From NCBI RefSeq assembly GCF_003946085.1, contig NZ_RHOB01000001.1, forward strand, positions 157,873 to 221,872: a stretch of 64,000 bases of DNA, given 5' to 3'. Position 1 is the stretch's first letter. Every line of letters starts with the position of its first letter. The DNA is from Levilactobacillus angrenensis (GTDB taxonomy: Bacteria > Bacillota > Bacilli > Lactobacillales > Lactobacillaceae). The notes under the pieces were generated by a model that made no database searches, had not been told where the DNA came from, and saw nothing but the letters and a program-made list of their open reading frames with translations. Positions 41,631 to 49,856 of this stretch are shown here, piece after piece. A program made the translations under genes and the position numbers.

Positions 41631-42427
41631 GGGTGGACCTCCTTTTGACGGTAGGCGCCTTGCCAAACACTGCCAAGATGCGGACTGATAGGGATGCCAG
41701 CTTGAATGCCCAGGTAAACAAAGCGCGTGGCGAGTTGAACGGCATCGACCAACGCATAGTTTCGTGCCAGTAAAGCTGTAATCGCAGCAGAAAAGGTGCA
41801 GCCAGCGCCATCCGTTGTGGTGACAGCTAGCTTAGGTGTTTCGAACCAGTGCTCACCAGATTCAGTCAGCAGATAATTGTAAGCCGTGTCGCCAGGAAAG
41901 CGACTGCCACATTTGATGACAACGTTGGGGCAGCCGAGGGCTTGGATTTTTTGGGCGGCTTGTTGGACGTCATCTTTAGTTTCAAGCTTGCTGACATTGC
42001 TAAGAAATGCTGCTTCTTCTAGATTGGGTGTGACTAGGTAGGCAACAGGAAGAAGTAGTGACTTCATGGCGTCTGTGTAGACCTTCTGGAAGTAGTGGGC
42101 CCCCTCTTTAAAGAATAGAACTGGATCAACTATTAATTTAATATCAGTATTCATTAGTTTTTTAATAATAACTAATAAATTCGAGAAATTACCAATTAAG
42201 CCAATCTTAGCAAAACGAATGGGAAGCTGTGAAAGGGTAGAATCAAGCTGCTCAGATAGAAGATCCGCAGACAATACATGGGATTGAATGCCGGTGGGAT
42301 CAACATTGATTAGGCTAGTTATCGCACTAACACCAAAGACATTTAATTCCTCAAAAGTCTTTAGGTCCGCCTGAAGGCCACCACCAGCCAAGCTATCAGA
42401 ACCAGCAATTGTTAAAACGGTTTCCAA
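41627..42427 (-). CDS. ThiD/PdxK-like hydroxymethylpyrimidine or pyridoxal kinase
   Basis: A 266-residue PfkB-family (ribokinase fold) kinase. The N-terminal LTIAGSDSLAGGGLQADLKTF corresponds to the GSDSSGGAGIQAD block of ThiD and PdxK2 enzymes. The C-terminal anion-hole motif reads TTDGAGCTFSAAI (normally GTGDTFSA), with the catalytic Asp replaced by Gly-Cys spacing but with Asp two residues earlier; activity should be tested. TTG start with GGAGG nine bases upstream on the minus strand. It lies 30 bases after the XRE regulator, with which it probably forms an operon. Confidence 0.85.
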   Translation of the reverse strand: METVLTIAGSDSLAGGGLQADLKTFEELNVFGVSAITSLINVDPTGIQSHVLSADLLSEQLDSTLSQLPIRFAKIGLIGNFSNLLVIIKKLMNTDIKLIVDPVLFFKEGAHYFQKVYTDAMKSLLLPVAYLVTPNLEEAAFLSNVSKLETKDDVQQAAQKIQALGCPNVVIKCGSRFPGDTAYNYLLTESGEHWFETPKLAVTTTDGAGCTFSAAITALLARNYALVDAVQLATRFVYLGIQAGIPISPHLGSVWQGAYRQKEVHP

Positions 42428-42457
42428 GAGTTTAAACCTCCAATACTTAAAGGTGCC

Positions 42458-42991
42458 TCATCGATTTAAATCTAAAGGATAAGGGTGAACTAACAATTCA
42501 TCAACGGAAATGTCGGCCATGTGAGCGAGTGGATAGAGGTAAAGTGGATTGGGACGATGCTCACCATTAATCCAGTAGGCCAATTTGGTAGTGCTAATCT
42601 GATAACCAAATTCATTAAAAATATCTCGAGAAAATTTGGTGACGCTTCTTTTCTCTGGATAGTTTTGGATTTGAAAAAATTTCGCTGGTACATCCTGCAA
42701 GCTTTCAGAGGATAGTTGTGTCAGCAATTCTGGTGGTACGTCGGTAGTTGAGAGGTCGTAGCTAGGCTTTAGCATGTTATCTAAACTGGTCGCACCCAAT
42801 TCTGCAATAGCGATTAGGAAGGGAAGTCTGGGAATAGACTGACCTCTTTCCCAACGAATGAGGGTCCCGCGGCCGACGCTCTTTCCTGTGAGAGTTGTGA
42901 GTTCTTGCGTAAAACGCGAGTAGTTATCAGCAAAACGACGTTGACGAATCTGACTAATTTTGAAAGATAAGTAGAGTTGATTGGGTGCCAT
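42458..42991 (-). CDS. Regulator with two helix-turn-helix (XRE-like) domains
   Basis: A 177-residue protein. Residues about 10-70 form a Cro/C1-type DNA-binding domain (TGKSVGRGTLIRWERGQSIPR). A second, similar block is near the C-terminus (residues about 125-168: GYQISTTKLAYWINGEHRPNP, then a DISVDELL end typical of XRE domains). A tandem pair suggests binding of a long or direct-repeat operator. As first gene before the kinase and ECF S component it likely controls their expression in response to the vitamin. The 10-bp dyad at 43071-43098, 80 bases upstream, is the best operator candidate. Confidence 0.8.
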   Translation of the reverse strand: MAPNQLYLSFKISQIRQRRFADNYSRFTQELTTLTGKSVGRGTLIRWERGQSIPRLPFLIAIAELGATSLDNMLKPSYDLSTTDVPPELLTQLSSESLQDVPAKFFQIQNYPEKRSVTKFSRDIFNEFGYQISTTKLAYWINGEHRPNPLYLYPLAHMADISVDELLVHPYPLDLNR

Positions 42992-43070
42992 TATGCGCTT
43001 CCTTTCTTCTAAGTTGATAAGTTAATTGTAGGTGAGGTAAGGATAAATTGACTTAGACAGCTCAGCAGTA

Positions 43071-43098
43071 TTGTCAAAAGGATTAGTTCTTTTGACAA
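43071..43098. promoter_or_regulatory. 10-bp inverted repeat, candidate operator
   Basis: TTGTCAAAAG (43071-43080) / CTTTTGACAA (43089-43098), perfect, 8-base centre. It lies between the XRE regulator and the tRNA genes; both arms carry TTGACA-like -35 sequences, one per strand. Confidence 0.55.
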
Positions 43099-43191
43099 AT
43101 CAAGTGTTCTGTATAGTGACGAAAATTGGTGATGGGCGCATAATGTATTTGTTGAGTTAAGCAAGGACAACATAACTTACAAACTTGTTAT

Positions 43192-43264
43192 GACCCGTTG
43201 GTCAAGTGGTTTAAGACACCGCCCTTTCACGGCGGTAACATGGGTTCGAATCCCGTACGGGTCA
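43192..43264 (+). tRNA. tRNA-Glu (anticodon UUC)
   Basis: Seventy-three bases folding into a cloverleaf: acceptor stem GACCCGT / ACGGGTC, anticodon stem CCGCC/GGCGG around CTTTCAC (anticodon TTC), T-loop GGTTCGAATCC. CCA is not encoded. It is the first of a tRNA pair. Confidence 0.97.
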
Positions 43265-43274
43265 TTTTTATATT

Positions 43275-43346
43275 TGGGCTATAGCCAAGCGGTAAGGCAA
43301 CGGGTTTTGATCCCGTCATGCGTTGGTTCGAATCCAGCTAGCCCAA
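43275..43346 (+). tRNA. tRNA-Gln (anticodon UUG)
   Basis: Seventy-two bases: acceptor stem TGGGCTA / TAGCCCA, anticodon stem ACGGG/CCCGT around TTTTGAT (anticodon TTG), T-loop GGTTCGAATCC. Ten bases after tRNA-Glu. In these bacteria Gln-tRNA is made from Glu-tRNA(Gln) by the amidotransferase, so the GluRS encoded at 48143 should charge both. Confidence 0.97.
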
Positions 43347-43348
43347 TC

Positions 43349-43397
43349 AAAAGGAGGTATCTGCGAAGTGTCAGGGATTGTGCAGATACCTCCTTTT
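43349..43397 (+). terminator. Terminator of the tRNA pair
   Basis: Perfect 16-bp stem AAAAGGAGGTATCTGC (43349-43364) / GCAGATACCTCCTTTT (43382-43397). Confidence 0.85.
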
Positions 43398-43423
43398 AAA
43401 ATAAATTCGAAGGTGGTGCTGGC

Positions 43424-43987
43424 ATGCTGTTAAGACAGGCACAAATGAACGACTTACCACAAATTTTAAAGATGGTTGGTGACGGAAGGCGCTTTTTGGC
43501 GGCGCAGGGAATTGATCAATGGCAAGGAAATTATCCGCAGACCGCAACGTTAGTAGCCAACATACAGCACCAGCACACCTACGTGTTGGTGCAAGCAAAT
43601 CAAATTTTAGGAGCGGCAGCGGTGGTTCCTGGAATTGATCGAACGTATCAGCAAATCATGACTGGGCAATGGCTGACTGACGGATCTGATTATTTAGCTA
43701 TTCATCGGGTGATGGTATCGACTGAACATCATGGTGAGGGTGTGGCCGAAAATTTGATTCGGGAAATACTTGCAGAGACGGATAAGTTAACTAGCTATGC
43801 GAGTGTACGGATTGATACGCACCCTCAAAATAAGGCGATGCAACATATCATTATGAAATGTGGCTTCACTGCAATTGGGACGGTCAACTTGACGGCCATT
43901 GGGAAACCGCATACAAACAATTTTGCCTATGAACGGCTAAATGCTAACGTTCCGGCAAAGCGATTTAAGGGGTCATTAGTTGATTGA
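43424..43987 (+). CDS. GNAT family N-acetyltransferase
   Basis: A 187-residue cytosolic acetyltransferase. It begins LLRQAQMNDLPQILKM, the usual first strand and helix of the GNAT fold; the acetyl-CoA site is IHRVMVSTEHHGEGVAENLI (a variant of the R/QxxGxG/A loop) and the last conserved strand is MKCGFTAIGTV. The acceptor is unknown. AAGGTGG lies seven bases before the ATG. It follows the tRNA terminator and has its own strong terminator, so it is a single gene. Confidence 0.87.
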   Translation: MLLRQAQMNDLPQILKMVGDGRRFLAAQGIDQWQGNYPQTATLVANIQHQHTYVLVQANQILGAAAVVPGIDRTYQQIMTGQWLTDGSDYLAIHRVMVSTEHHGEGVAENLIREILAETDKLTSYASVRIDTHPQNKAMQHIIMKCGFTAIGTVNLTAIGKPHTNNFAYERLNANVPAKRFKGSLVD

Positions 43988-44015
43988 TTTATAATATTTG
44001 ACACATTTTTATTTT

Positions 44016-44062
44016 AAAAGCCGGTTAGTTTTCAAAGACTGTTTGAAAGCAAACCGGCTTTT
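44016..44062 (+). terminator. Terminator of the GNAT gene
   Basis: AAAAGCCGGTT (44016-44026) / AACCGGCTTTT (44052-44062), with an inner hairpin TTTCAAA...TTTGAAA. Confidence 0.82.
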
Positions 44063-44154
44063 AACGCGGGATGAAGGGTATGGAATCAGTAAAATTGATT
44101 TATCGCGTGCTAGTTTCCAAAAAAACACTAAAAATTATGAAAATTATCCGATTT

Positions 44155-44213
44155 AATTCAATTTAGTCCATATCCTATACAAAACCTCAAATGTGTCTAT
44201 ACTAAATTGAATT
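44155..44213. promoter_or_regulatory. Spaced inverted repeat around the promoter of the TetR gene
   Basis: AATTCAATTTAGT (44155-44167) / ACTAAATTGAATT (44201-44213), perfect 13-bp arms 33 bases apart. TATACT at 44199-44204, touching the right arm, is a likely -10. The arrangement suggests autoregulation by looping or by two dimers. Confidence 0.6.
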
Positions 44214-44265
44214 GCCACGGGGCAAAATTGACCTTGGAGCAACCTATGGAAATGGAGATGAGGGT

Positions 44266-44856
44266 ATGGAATCAAGAACGAAAGACATTCTGGGGGCGAC
44301 GCTGCAAAAAATGGCTTCAGATGAACAGTTTGACTCAATAACAGTTAAGCGTTTGGTACTGGAAAGCCATGTTAACCGGCAAACTTTCTACTACCATTTT
44401 CAAGATAAGTATGACTGCTTGCAGTATCAGTTGTACCAGGATGCTAATCGCTTAGTGGGGGAAGTTACGGCTGCCAATTGGTTAGAGTTGTATCTAAGTC
44501 TGTTCCGCTATATTGATACGCATCAGAATTTCTTTCAGCACATTAGCGAGTCTCATGCGTATTCGTACGGGGATGATTTTATCTTGCAAGTCATCGATTT
44601 GATTGTTACTAAGTTAACAAAATCGTTGCAACAGGAGTGTCCTCAGCTAAAGATTACAGATCAATCTGGATTATTGTTATTTGAATATGGGCTGCAAGGA
44701 ATAGTCCGCAACTGGTTTCGCGATGGATTACGAGAGAATCCGGCAATACTGGTTGAAAGTGTCAGTAAAGTCAGTAGGCAACAAGTGGGTACATTGTTTG
44801 ATGGCATAAGTGATAAAGCAATGGCACTATTTAAACAACAATTATTATCTGTCTAA
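44266..44856 (+). CDS. gadR: TetR-type regulator upstream of gadCB (gadR position)
   Basis: A 196-residue regulator. Residues 1-60 form the TetR DNA-binding domain (KDILGATLQKM, then ITVKRLVLESHVNRQTFYYHF), followed by a helical ligand or partner domain of the DhaS/TetR_C type. It occupies the place where L. brevis has gadR, the activator of the gad operon. The symbol is given on position; identity with gadR was not checked by search. The ATG at 44266 has GGAG eight bases upstream. The 210-base gap to gadC carries several dyads and a cre site. Its own promoter is flanked by a spaced inverted repeat. Confidence 0.75.
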   Translation: MESRTKDILGATLQKMASDEQFDSITVKRLVLESHVNRQTFYYHFQDKYDCLQYQLYQDANRLVGEVTAANWLELYLSLFRYIDTHQNFFQHISESHAYSYGDDFILQVIDLIVTKLTKSLQQECPQLKITDQSGLLLFEYGLQGIVRNWFRDGLRENPAILVESVSKVSRQQVGTLFDGISDKAMALFKQQLLSV

Positions 44857-44904
44857 CTCTTATACATAACACATCCACTGTCTATTCTCTATTTTGGGCC
44901 GGGG

Positions 44905-44981
44905 GATTACCCTGAACTTGTTAACAAAATAACTATCCGCAAACTGGTTTTGTGGGTAATCTTCGATACTCGGCCGAGTAT
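44905..44981. promoter_or_regulatory. Dyads upstream of gadC (candidate GadR operators)
   Basis: Perfect 16-bp palindrome ATACTCGGCCGAGTAT (44966-44981). Upstream are an 8-bp inverted pair GATTACCC (44905-44912) / GGGTAATC (44954-44961) and TTGTTAACAA (44918-44927). The density of dyads marks this as the control region of the gad operon. Confidence 0.6.
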
Positions 44982-44993
44982 TCAATATTCAAA

Positions 44994-45008
44994 TTGAAAA
45001 CGCTAACA
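44994..45008 (+). promoter_or_regulatory. cre site (CcpA) upstream of gadC
   Basis: TTGAAAACGCTAACA fits every position of the Gram-positive cre consensus WTGNAARCGNWWWCA. It lies about 60 bases upstream of the gadC start and predicts catabolite control of glutamate decarboxylation. Confidence 0.75.
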
Positions 45009-45066
45009 ACCGTTTCAACGATGAGACGGTCAATCGTTTCAATTTGATGCGAAGGGATTGTACAAA

Positions 45067-46572
45067 GTGGATGAAAATAAGTCTGGACAGCAGATTGATA
45101 CGCAAAAAGCTAACCGGATAACTGGATTCCAGTTATTTTCAATGACCACCTCCATGGTCATGACGGTTTATGGTTTTGCGGCATTTGCTAAGCAAGGACC
45201 GACAGCGTTCTTCTACCTATTCCTAGCTGGGATTCTCTGGTTTTTACCAGTAACAAGAACCTCAGGGGAAATGGCCTCTATTGATGGCTGGAGTAAGGGT
45301 GGTATCTTTACTTGGTCACGAAATATGCTAGGTGAACGCGCCGGTTGGTCGGCATTGTTCTATCAATGGATTCACATTACGGTGGGTATGAACACGATGA
45401 TGTACTTCATTATCGGTTGTTTCTCCGTAACGTTTGGGTTGCCAATCATCACAGATAATCCTCTGGTCAAATTTATTTTGATGATGGTTATTCTCTGGGG
45501 ATTGATTGCTCTGCAGCAAAGAGGGACAAGTGTTACTGGTAAGATTGCACAATGGTGTTTCACGTTGGGCGTTATTATTCCTGTTTTCTTCTTGCTCTTC
45601 TTATTCATTATGTATTTAGTTAAAGGCAATCCAACCATGATCGATGTTAACGTACACACGATTCTGCCTAAGAATTGGAGTGGTAGCGTGCTGGTTGGGT
45701 TTGTGCCATTCATCTTAGCGTTTGCGGGGGCAGAAGGTTCTGCGCCACACGTTAAGGACTTGGACAAGCCTAGCGTCTATCCTAAGGTCATGATGGCCTT
45801 GGCAATCGCGGCCATTTGCTCCGATATCATCGGTAGTATGGCAATTGCCATGACGATTCCTAATGATCAAATTCAATTGAGTAACGGGATCGTTTACGCA
45901 TACGGTGCATTGGTTAAGGATTACGGCGTCAGCGTAGTCTTTGTTGAAAAGTTAACTGGGTTCTTACTGGCTGTTGGTGTTCTTGGTGAAATCAGCAGTT
46001 GGGTAGTTGGTCCAAACTCCGGGATGTTTGAAGCCGCTAAGGCAGGTTATCTACCACCACGGTTCTCTAAGGCCAATAAGTATGGTATTGAAACCAATGT
46101 CATGATTCTTCAAGGGGTTATTGTTTCTATCGTCGGTGCACTGCTGACCTTTGGTGCCGGGGGGAATAAGTCGAGCCTTTCCTTCCAAATCGCCATGAGT
46201 TTAACGGTGGCACTGTACACCTTGATGTACATGCTCATGTTCATTAGTTACTTAGTCTTACAGTTCCGTTACAAGGATCTCCACCGAAGCTTCGTAGCTT
46301 CTAAGTCGAGTGCCTTACGGATTGTTTACGGTAGTTTAGGATTTATTTTGTCAGCCTTTGGATTTGTCGTTACTTTCTTCCCACCAGCTGATTTGTCATT
46401 AGCGTCTAAGCATACGTACTCAATTCTCTTGATCAGTGCGTTTGTAGTTATGTTGGTCTTACCGTTTATTTTGTATCGGTTCCACGAACGGTGGGCTAAT
46501 CAACTGGGTGTCAACATTGATAAGGTACCCGGTGTCGCAGCGGATGAATCATTGGAAAAGGAAACTAAGTAA
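45067..46572 (+). CDS. gadC: Glutamate/GABA antiporter
   Basis: A 501-residue membrane antiporter of the APC family with 12 helices. It imports glutamate and exports GABA, so that cytoplasmic decarboxylation consumes a proton per cycle and builds a membrane potential. Segments ITGFQLFSMTTSMVMTVYGF and FAGAEGSAPHVKDLDKP (substrate-side GAEG loop) are typical of GadC. The GTG at 45067 has GAAGGGA nine bases upstream; the TTG at 45058 abuts it. Followed by gadB and gltX in the same direction with short gaps, as in L. brevis. The T-ending codons make this operon more AT-rich than the rexAB region. Confidence 0.95.
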   Translation: MDENKSGQQIDTQKANRITGFQLFSMTTSMVMTVYGFAAFAKQGPTAFFYLFLAGILWFLPVTRTSGEMASIDGWSKGGIFTWSRNMLGERAGWSALFYQWIHITVGMNTMMYFIIGCFSVTFGLPIITDNPLVKFILMMVILWGLIALQQRGTSVTGKIAQWCFTLGVIIPVFFLLFLFIMYLVKGNPTMIDVNVHTILPKNWSGSVLVGFVPFILAFAGAEGSAPHVKDLDKPSVYPKVMMALAIAAICSDIIGSMAIAMTIPNDQIQLSNGIVYAYGALVKDYGVSVVFVEKLTGFLLAVGVLGEISSWVVGPNSGMFEAAKAGYLPPRFSKANKYGIETNVMILQGVIVSIVGALLTFGAGGNKSSLSFQIAMSLTVALYTLMYMLMFISYLVLQFRYKDLHRSFVASKSSALRIVYGSLGFILSAFGFVVTFFPPADLSLASKHTYSILLISAFVVMLVLPFILYRFHERWANQLGVNIDKVPGVAADESLEKETK

Positions 46573-46588
46573 GCTAAATATATTTATT

Positions 46589-46639
46589 AAGGAGGTAAGC
46601 CATACCTGTAAGTTAGGTATGACAACACATTATGACTAA
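46589..46639 (+). promoter_or_regulatory. Alternative-pairing leader of gadB with distant SD
   Basis: The perfect SD AAGGAGGT (46589-46596) is 35 bases before the gadB ATG, too far for direct use. TACCT (46603-46607) can pair with AGGTA of the SD (46593-46597) or, more stably, as CATACCT with AGGTATG (46615-46621). The first blocks the SD, the second frees it and shortens the distance to the start. An ATG at 46619 opens a six-codon frame that ends across the gadB start (TAA 46637-46639). Confidence 0.55.
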
Positions 46640-48077
46640 ACAGGATCAGGAAACGCAGCAGATTATCAGTGATGTTGATTTAGAAAAGACGTTCCTCGGT
46701 AGCGTTGAATCTGGCAAGTCATTGCCAACGAACACTTTACCAGAGCACCCAATGGCTCCTGATGTTGCGGCGCAATTGGTAGAACACTATCGGTTGAACG
46801 AAGCCAAGGCTAACCAAAACTTGGCAACGTTCTGCACGACGCAAATGGAACCACAAGCAGATGAGTTGATGAAGAACGCGTTGAACACTAACGCGATTGA
46901 CAAGTCTGAGTACCCAAAGACGGCTGCTATGGAAAACTACTGTGTCAGCATGATTGCCCACCTTTGGGGTATTCCTGACAACGAGAAGATCTACGATGAC
47001 TTCATCGGGACTTCGACAGTTGGTTCTTCTGAAGGGTGCATGTTAGGTGGTTTGGCCTTACTGCACAGCTGGAAGCATCGTGCCAAGAACTTAGGTTTTG
47101 ACATTGATGACTTACACACCCACAAGCCTAATTTGGTTATCATGTCTGGTTACCAAGTTGTTTGGGAAAAGTTCTGCACGTACTGGAACGTTGAAATGCG
47201 TCAAGTTCCAATCAACGGCGATCAAGTATCATTGGATATGGACAGTGTCATGGGTTATGTTGATGAAAATACTATTGGTATTATCGGTATTGAAGGGATT
47301 ACGTACACTGGCTCAGTTGATGACATCCAAACCTTGGATCAATTAGTTACTGAGTACAACAAGACGGCCGTAATGCCAGTCCACATTCACGTAGATGCTG
47401 CCTTCGGTGGGTTGTTTGCCCCATTTGTTGACGGCTTCAAGCCTTGGGACTTCCGGTTGAAGAACGTTGTTTCCATCAACGTTTCTGGACACAAGTACGG
47501 TATGGTTTACCCAGGTTTAGGGTGGATCGTATGGCGTCACAATGATTCTGACACGTTGCCAGAAGAAATGCGTTTCCAAGTTCCATACTTAGGTAAGACG
47601 GTTGACTCCATTGCCATTAACTTCTCCCACAGTGGGGCGCATATCAGTGCACAATACTACAACTTTATCCGGTTTGGTAAAGACGGATACAAGGCCATTA
47701 TGCAAAATGTTCGGAAGGTTTCTCTGAAATTGACCGAAGCTTTAAAGAAATACGGGATCTTTGATATTTTAGTCGATGGGTCACAATTACCAATCAATTG
47801 CTGGAAATTAGCTGATGATGCAAATGTTAAGTGGACATTGTACGACTTGGAATCTGAATTGGCTAAGTATGGCTGGCAAGTACCAGCTTACCCACTACCA
47901 AAGAACCGTGACGATGTTACCATCAGTCGGATCGTTGTGCGGCCTTCAATGACCATGACGATTGCAGATGACTTCTTGGCTGACTTGAAGTTGGCTGTTG
48001 ATGGTTTAAATCACAGCTTTGGGACAGCAGATGCTGCTGACGCCGATGCTGATAACAAGACCACGGTCCACAACTAA
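46632..48077 (+). CDS. gadB: Glutamate decarboxylase
   Basis: A 481-residue PLP enzyme converting glutamate to GABA and CO2. The PLP lysine is Lys288 in SINVSGHKYGMVYPG, preceded by the usual His; HVDAAFGG holds the Asp that contacts the PLP ring, and SSEGCMLGGLA is the phosphate/substrate region. Length equals L. brevis GadB. The C-terminus (residues about 465-481, ending KTTVHN) corresponds to the flexible tail that closes the active site at neutral pH. The start is the ATG giving MTKQDQETQQ; its 5' leader is unusual because the good SD lies 35 bases upstream behind a hairpin. Confidence 0.97.
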   Translation: MTKQDQETQQIISDVDLEKTFLGSVESGKSLPTNTLPEHPMAPDVAAQLVEHYRLNEAKANQNLATFCTTQMEPQADELMKNALNTNAIDKSEYPKTAAMENYCVSMIAHLWGIPDNEKIYDDFIGTSTVGSSEGCMLGGLALLHSWKHRAKNLGFDIDDLHTHKPNLVIMSGYQVVWEKFCTYWNVEMRQVPINGDQVSLDMDSVMGYVDENTIGIIGIEGITYTGSVDDIQTLDQLVTEYNKTAVMPVHIHVDAAFGGLFAPFVDGFKPWDFRLKNVVSINVSGHKYGMVYPGLGWIVWRHNDSDTLPEEMRFQVPYLGKTVDSIAINFSHSGAHISAQYYNFIRFGKDGYKAIMQNVRKVSLKLTEALKKYGIFDILVDGSQLPINCWKLADDANVKWTLYDLESELAKYGWQVPAYPLPKNRDDVTISRIVVRPSMTMTIADDFLADLKLAVDGLNHSFGTADAADADADNKTTVHN

Positions 48078-48142
48078 GCTTTAGGCTAAGCCAGCACTTG
48101 AATCATAGTTCGTAAATGTAAGAGCATAGAGGAGGAATTAGT

Positions 48143-49654
48143 GTGAGTGAAAATTCAGGATTGAGAAAGAACGTACGGGTGAGATATGCCCCCAGTCCAA
48201 CTGGTTTCCTGCATATCGGTAACGCCCAATCCGCCTTATTCAACTATTTGTTTGCGCGTCACTATAACGGAACGATGGTGCTGCGGATTGAAGATACTGA
48301 TGTTAAGCGGAATGTACCGCATGGTGAAGATAGCCAAATTGAGAACTTGCATTGGCTAGGAATCGACTGGGATGAAGGGCCAGATAAGCCTAATCCCAAG
48401 TACGCCCCTTATCACCAAACCGAGAGAAAAGACCTCTATCACCGTTACATTGAACAGCTATTAGATCAGGGACTGGCTTACAAGGACTACGCAACTGAAG
48501 AAGAATTAACGGAGATGCGGGATGCACAACGCGCTAAGGGTGAAGCACCGCATTATGATGGCCGTTGGTATGGTAAGAGTGAAGCCGAACAACAAGCAGC
48601 TGAGGCAAAAGGGCTGAAGCCAAGTATTCGCTTGCACTTACCGGCTAACCATGAGTATGCGTGGGATGATATCATCAAAGGACATGTGTCATTTAATTCT
48701 GACAACATGGGTGGTGACTTCATTATTGAAAAGAGTAATGGAATGCCAACCTATAACTTTGCCGTTGTAATTGATGACTACTTGATGGATATCACAGACG
48801 TCTTGCGTGGGGATGACCACATTGCGAACACCCCTAAGCAAATTGCTGTGTACGAAGCTTTGGGAATCACACCGCCTAACTTTGGTCACATCACGTTAAT
48901 TTACAATCCCAAGACGCGGAAGAAGTTAAGTAAGCGTGACAAGGAAACGTTGCAATTTATTAGCCAATACAAGAATCAAGGCTACCTGAGTGAAGCAATC
49001 TTTAACTTTATTGCTTTCTTAGGCTGGTCTCCTGTTGGTGAAAAGGAAATCTTCTCGCGTGAAGAGTTAATTAAATTGTACGATCCTAGTCGGATGTCTA
49101 AGTCACCAGCTTACTTTGACCAAAACAAGTTGGATTGGACAAACGCAGAGTACATTAAGAAACTTGACTTGGATGACATGACAGATCGGGTGTTGAACCT
49201 GGTTGATGAAGGTCAAACGGATATTGCTAAACAAGTCCAAGGCTTACAATTGCCTGACTTACGTGGATTTACGAAGCAAATTTGCAAGATCTATCAAACG
49301 GAAGTCTATCAACTGAGTCAAATTATGGAAAAGATTGTTTGGTACTCGAATATTCTGGACGAAGTGATTGATTACAGTCAACTCAATCAATTCGACAGAA
49401 ACGAAACACTAGCAGTTTTGAAGAGCTTCAGAGATCATGTTCAAGACTTGCAAGAAGATGCGGTGGTTCGTGATTTTAACCAAATCATTAAAGATGTTAG
49501 CGTAGACTCGGGGGTTAAGGGCCGGAACCTCTACTTCCCACTGAACGTTTCATTTACGGGGTCGCAATCGGCACCACAAATTAATGAAATTCTGCAACTC
49601 TACTCAACTAGCACCATTATCGCTTTGCTGAATAAAGCAATTTCAGCATTGTAA
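48143..49654 (+). CDS. gltX: Glutamyl-tRNA synthetase
   Basis: A 503-residue class I synthetase. HIGN at residues 24-27 (HIGH motif) in [14 protein letters not shown] and KLSKR at 261-265 (KMSKS motif) are present, as are the LRIEDTD and [13 protein letters not shown] blocks of the catalytic core and the anticodon-binding C-terminal domain. It should charge tRNA-Glu and, as a non-discriminating enzyme, tRNA-Gln. Location behind gadB is the known L. brevis arrangement; it may protect translation when glutamate is drained by GadB, or be a second gltX expressed under acid stress. GTG start with GAGGAGG upstream. A terminator follows. Confidence 0.95.
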   Translation: MSENSGLRKNVRVRYAPSPTGFLHIGNAQSALFNYLFARHYNGTMVLRIEDTDVKRNVPHGEDSQIENLHWLGIDWDEGPDKPNPKYAPYHQTERKDLYHRYIEQLLDQGLAYKDYATEEELTEMRDAQRAKGEAPHYDGRWYGKSEAEQQAAEAKGLKPSIRLHLPANHEYAWDDIIKGHVSFNSDNMGGDFIIEKSNGMPTYNFAVVIDDYLMDITDVLRGDDHIANTPKQIAVYEALGITPPNFGHITLIYNPKTRKKLSKRDKETLQFISQYKNQGYLSEAIFNFIAFLGWSPVGEKEIFSREELIKLYDPSRMSKSPAYFDQNKLDWTNAEYIKKLDLDDMTDRVLNLVDEGQTDIAKQVQGLQLPDLRGFTKQICKIYQTEVYQLSQIMEKIVWYSNILDEVIDYSQLNQFDRNETLAVLKSFRDHVQDLQEDAVVRDFNQIIKDVSVDSGVKGRNLYFPLNVSFTGSQSAPQINEILQLYSTSTIIALLNKAISAL

Positions 49655-49680
49655 GTCTCAACTTCTTTCAGGAAGAATGG

Positions 49681-49722
49681 AAAAGGGTAATCTCGTCGGA
49701 TTTTGACGGGATTACCCCTTTT
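49681..49722 (+). terminator. Terminator of the gad operon
   Basis: AAAAGGGTAATC (49681-49692) / GATTACCCCTTTT (49710-49722), one bulge. Confidence 0.85.
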
Positions 49723-49856
49723 CTGTTCTGATAGAATAGGGGAGGATACTTAAGAAAAAATACAATTGAACTTTAAAAAAATAACGGGCTTTACTTTATT
49801 TTTGAACAGTTTGGTGTATCGTATTAGATAACAAATTATAGAAGGGAGCTTTGAAT

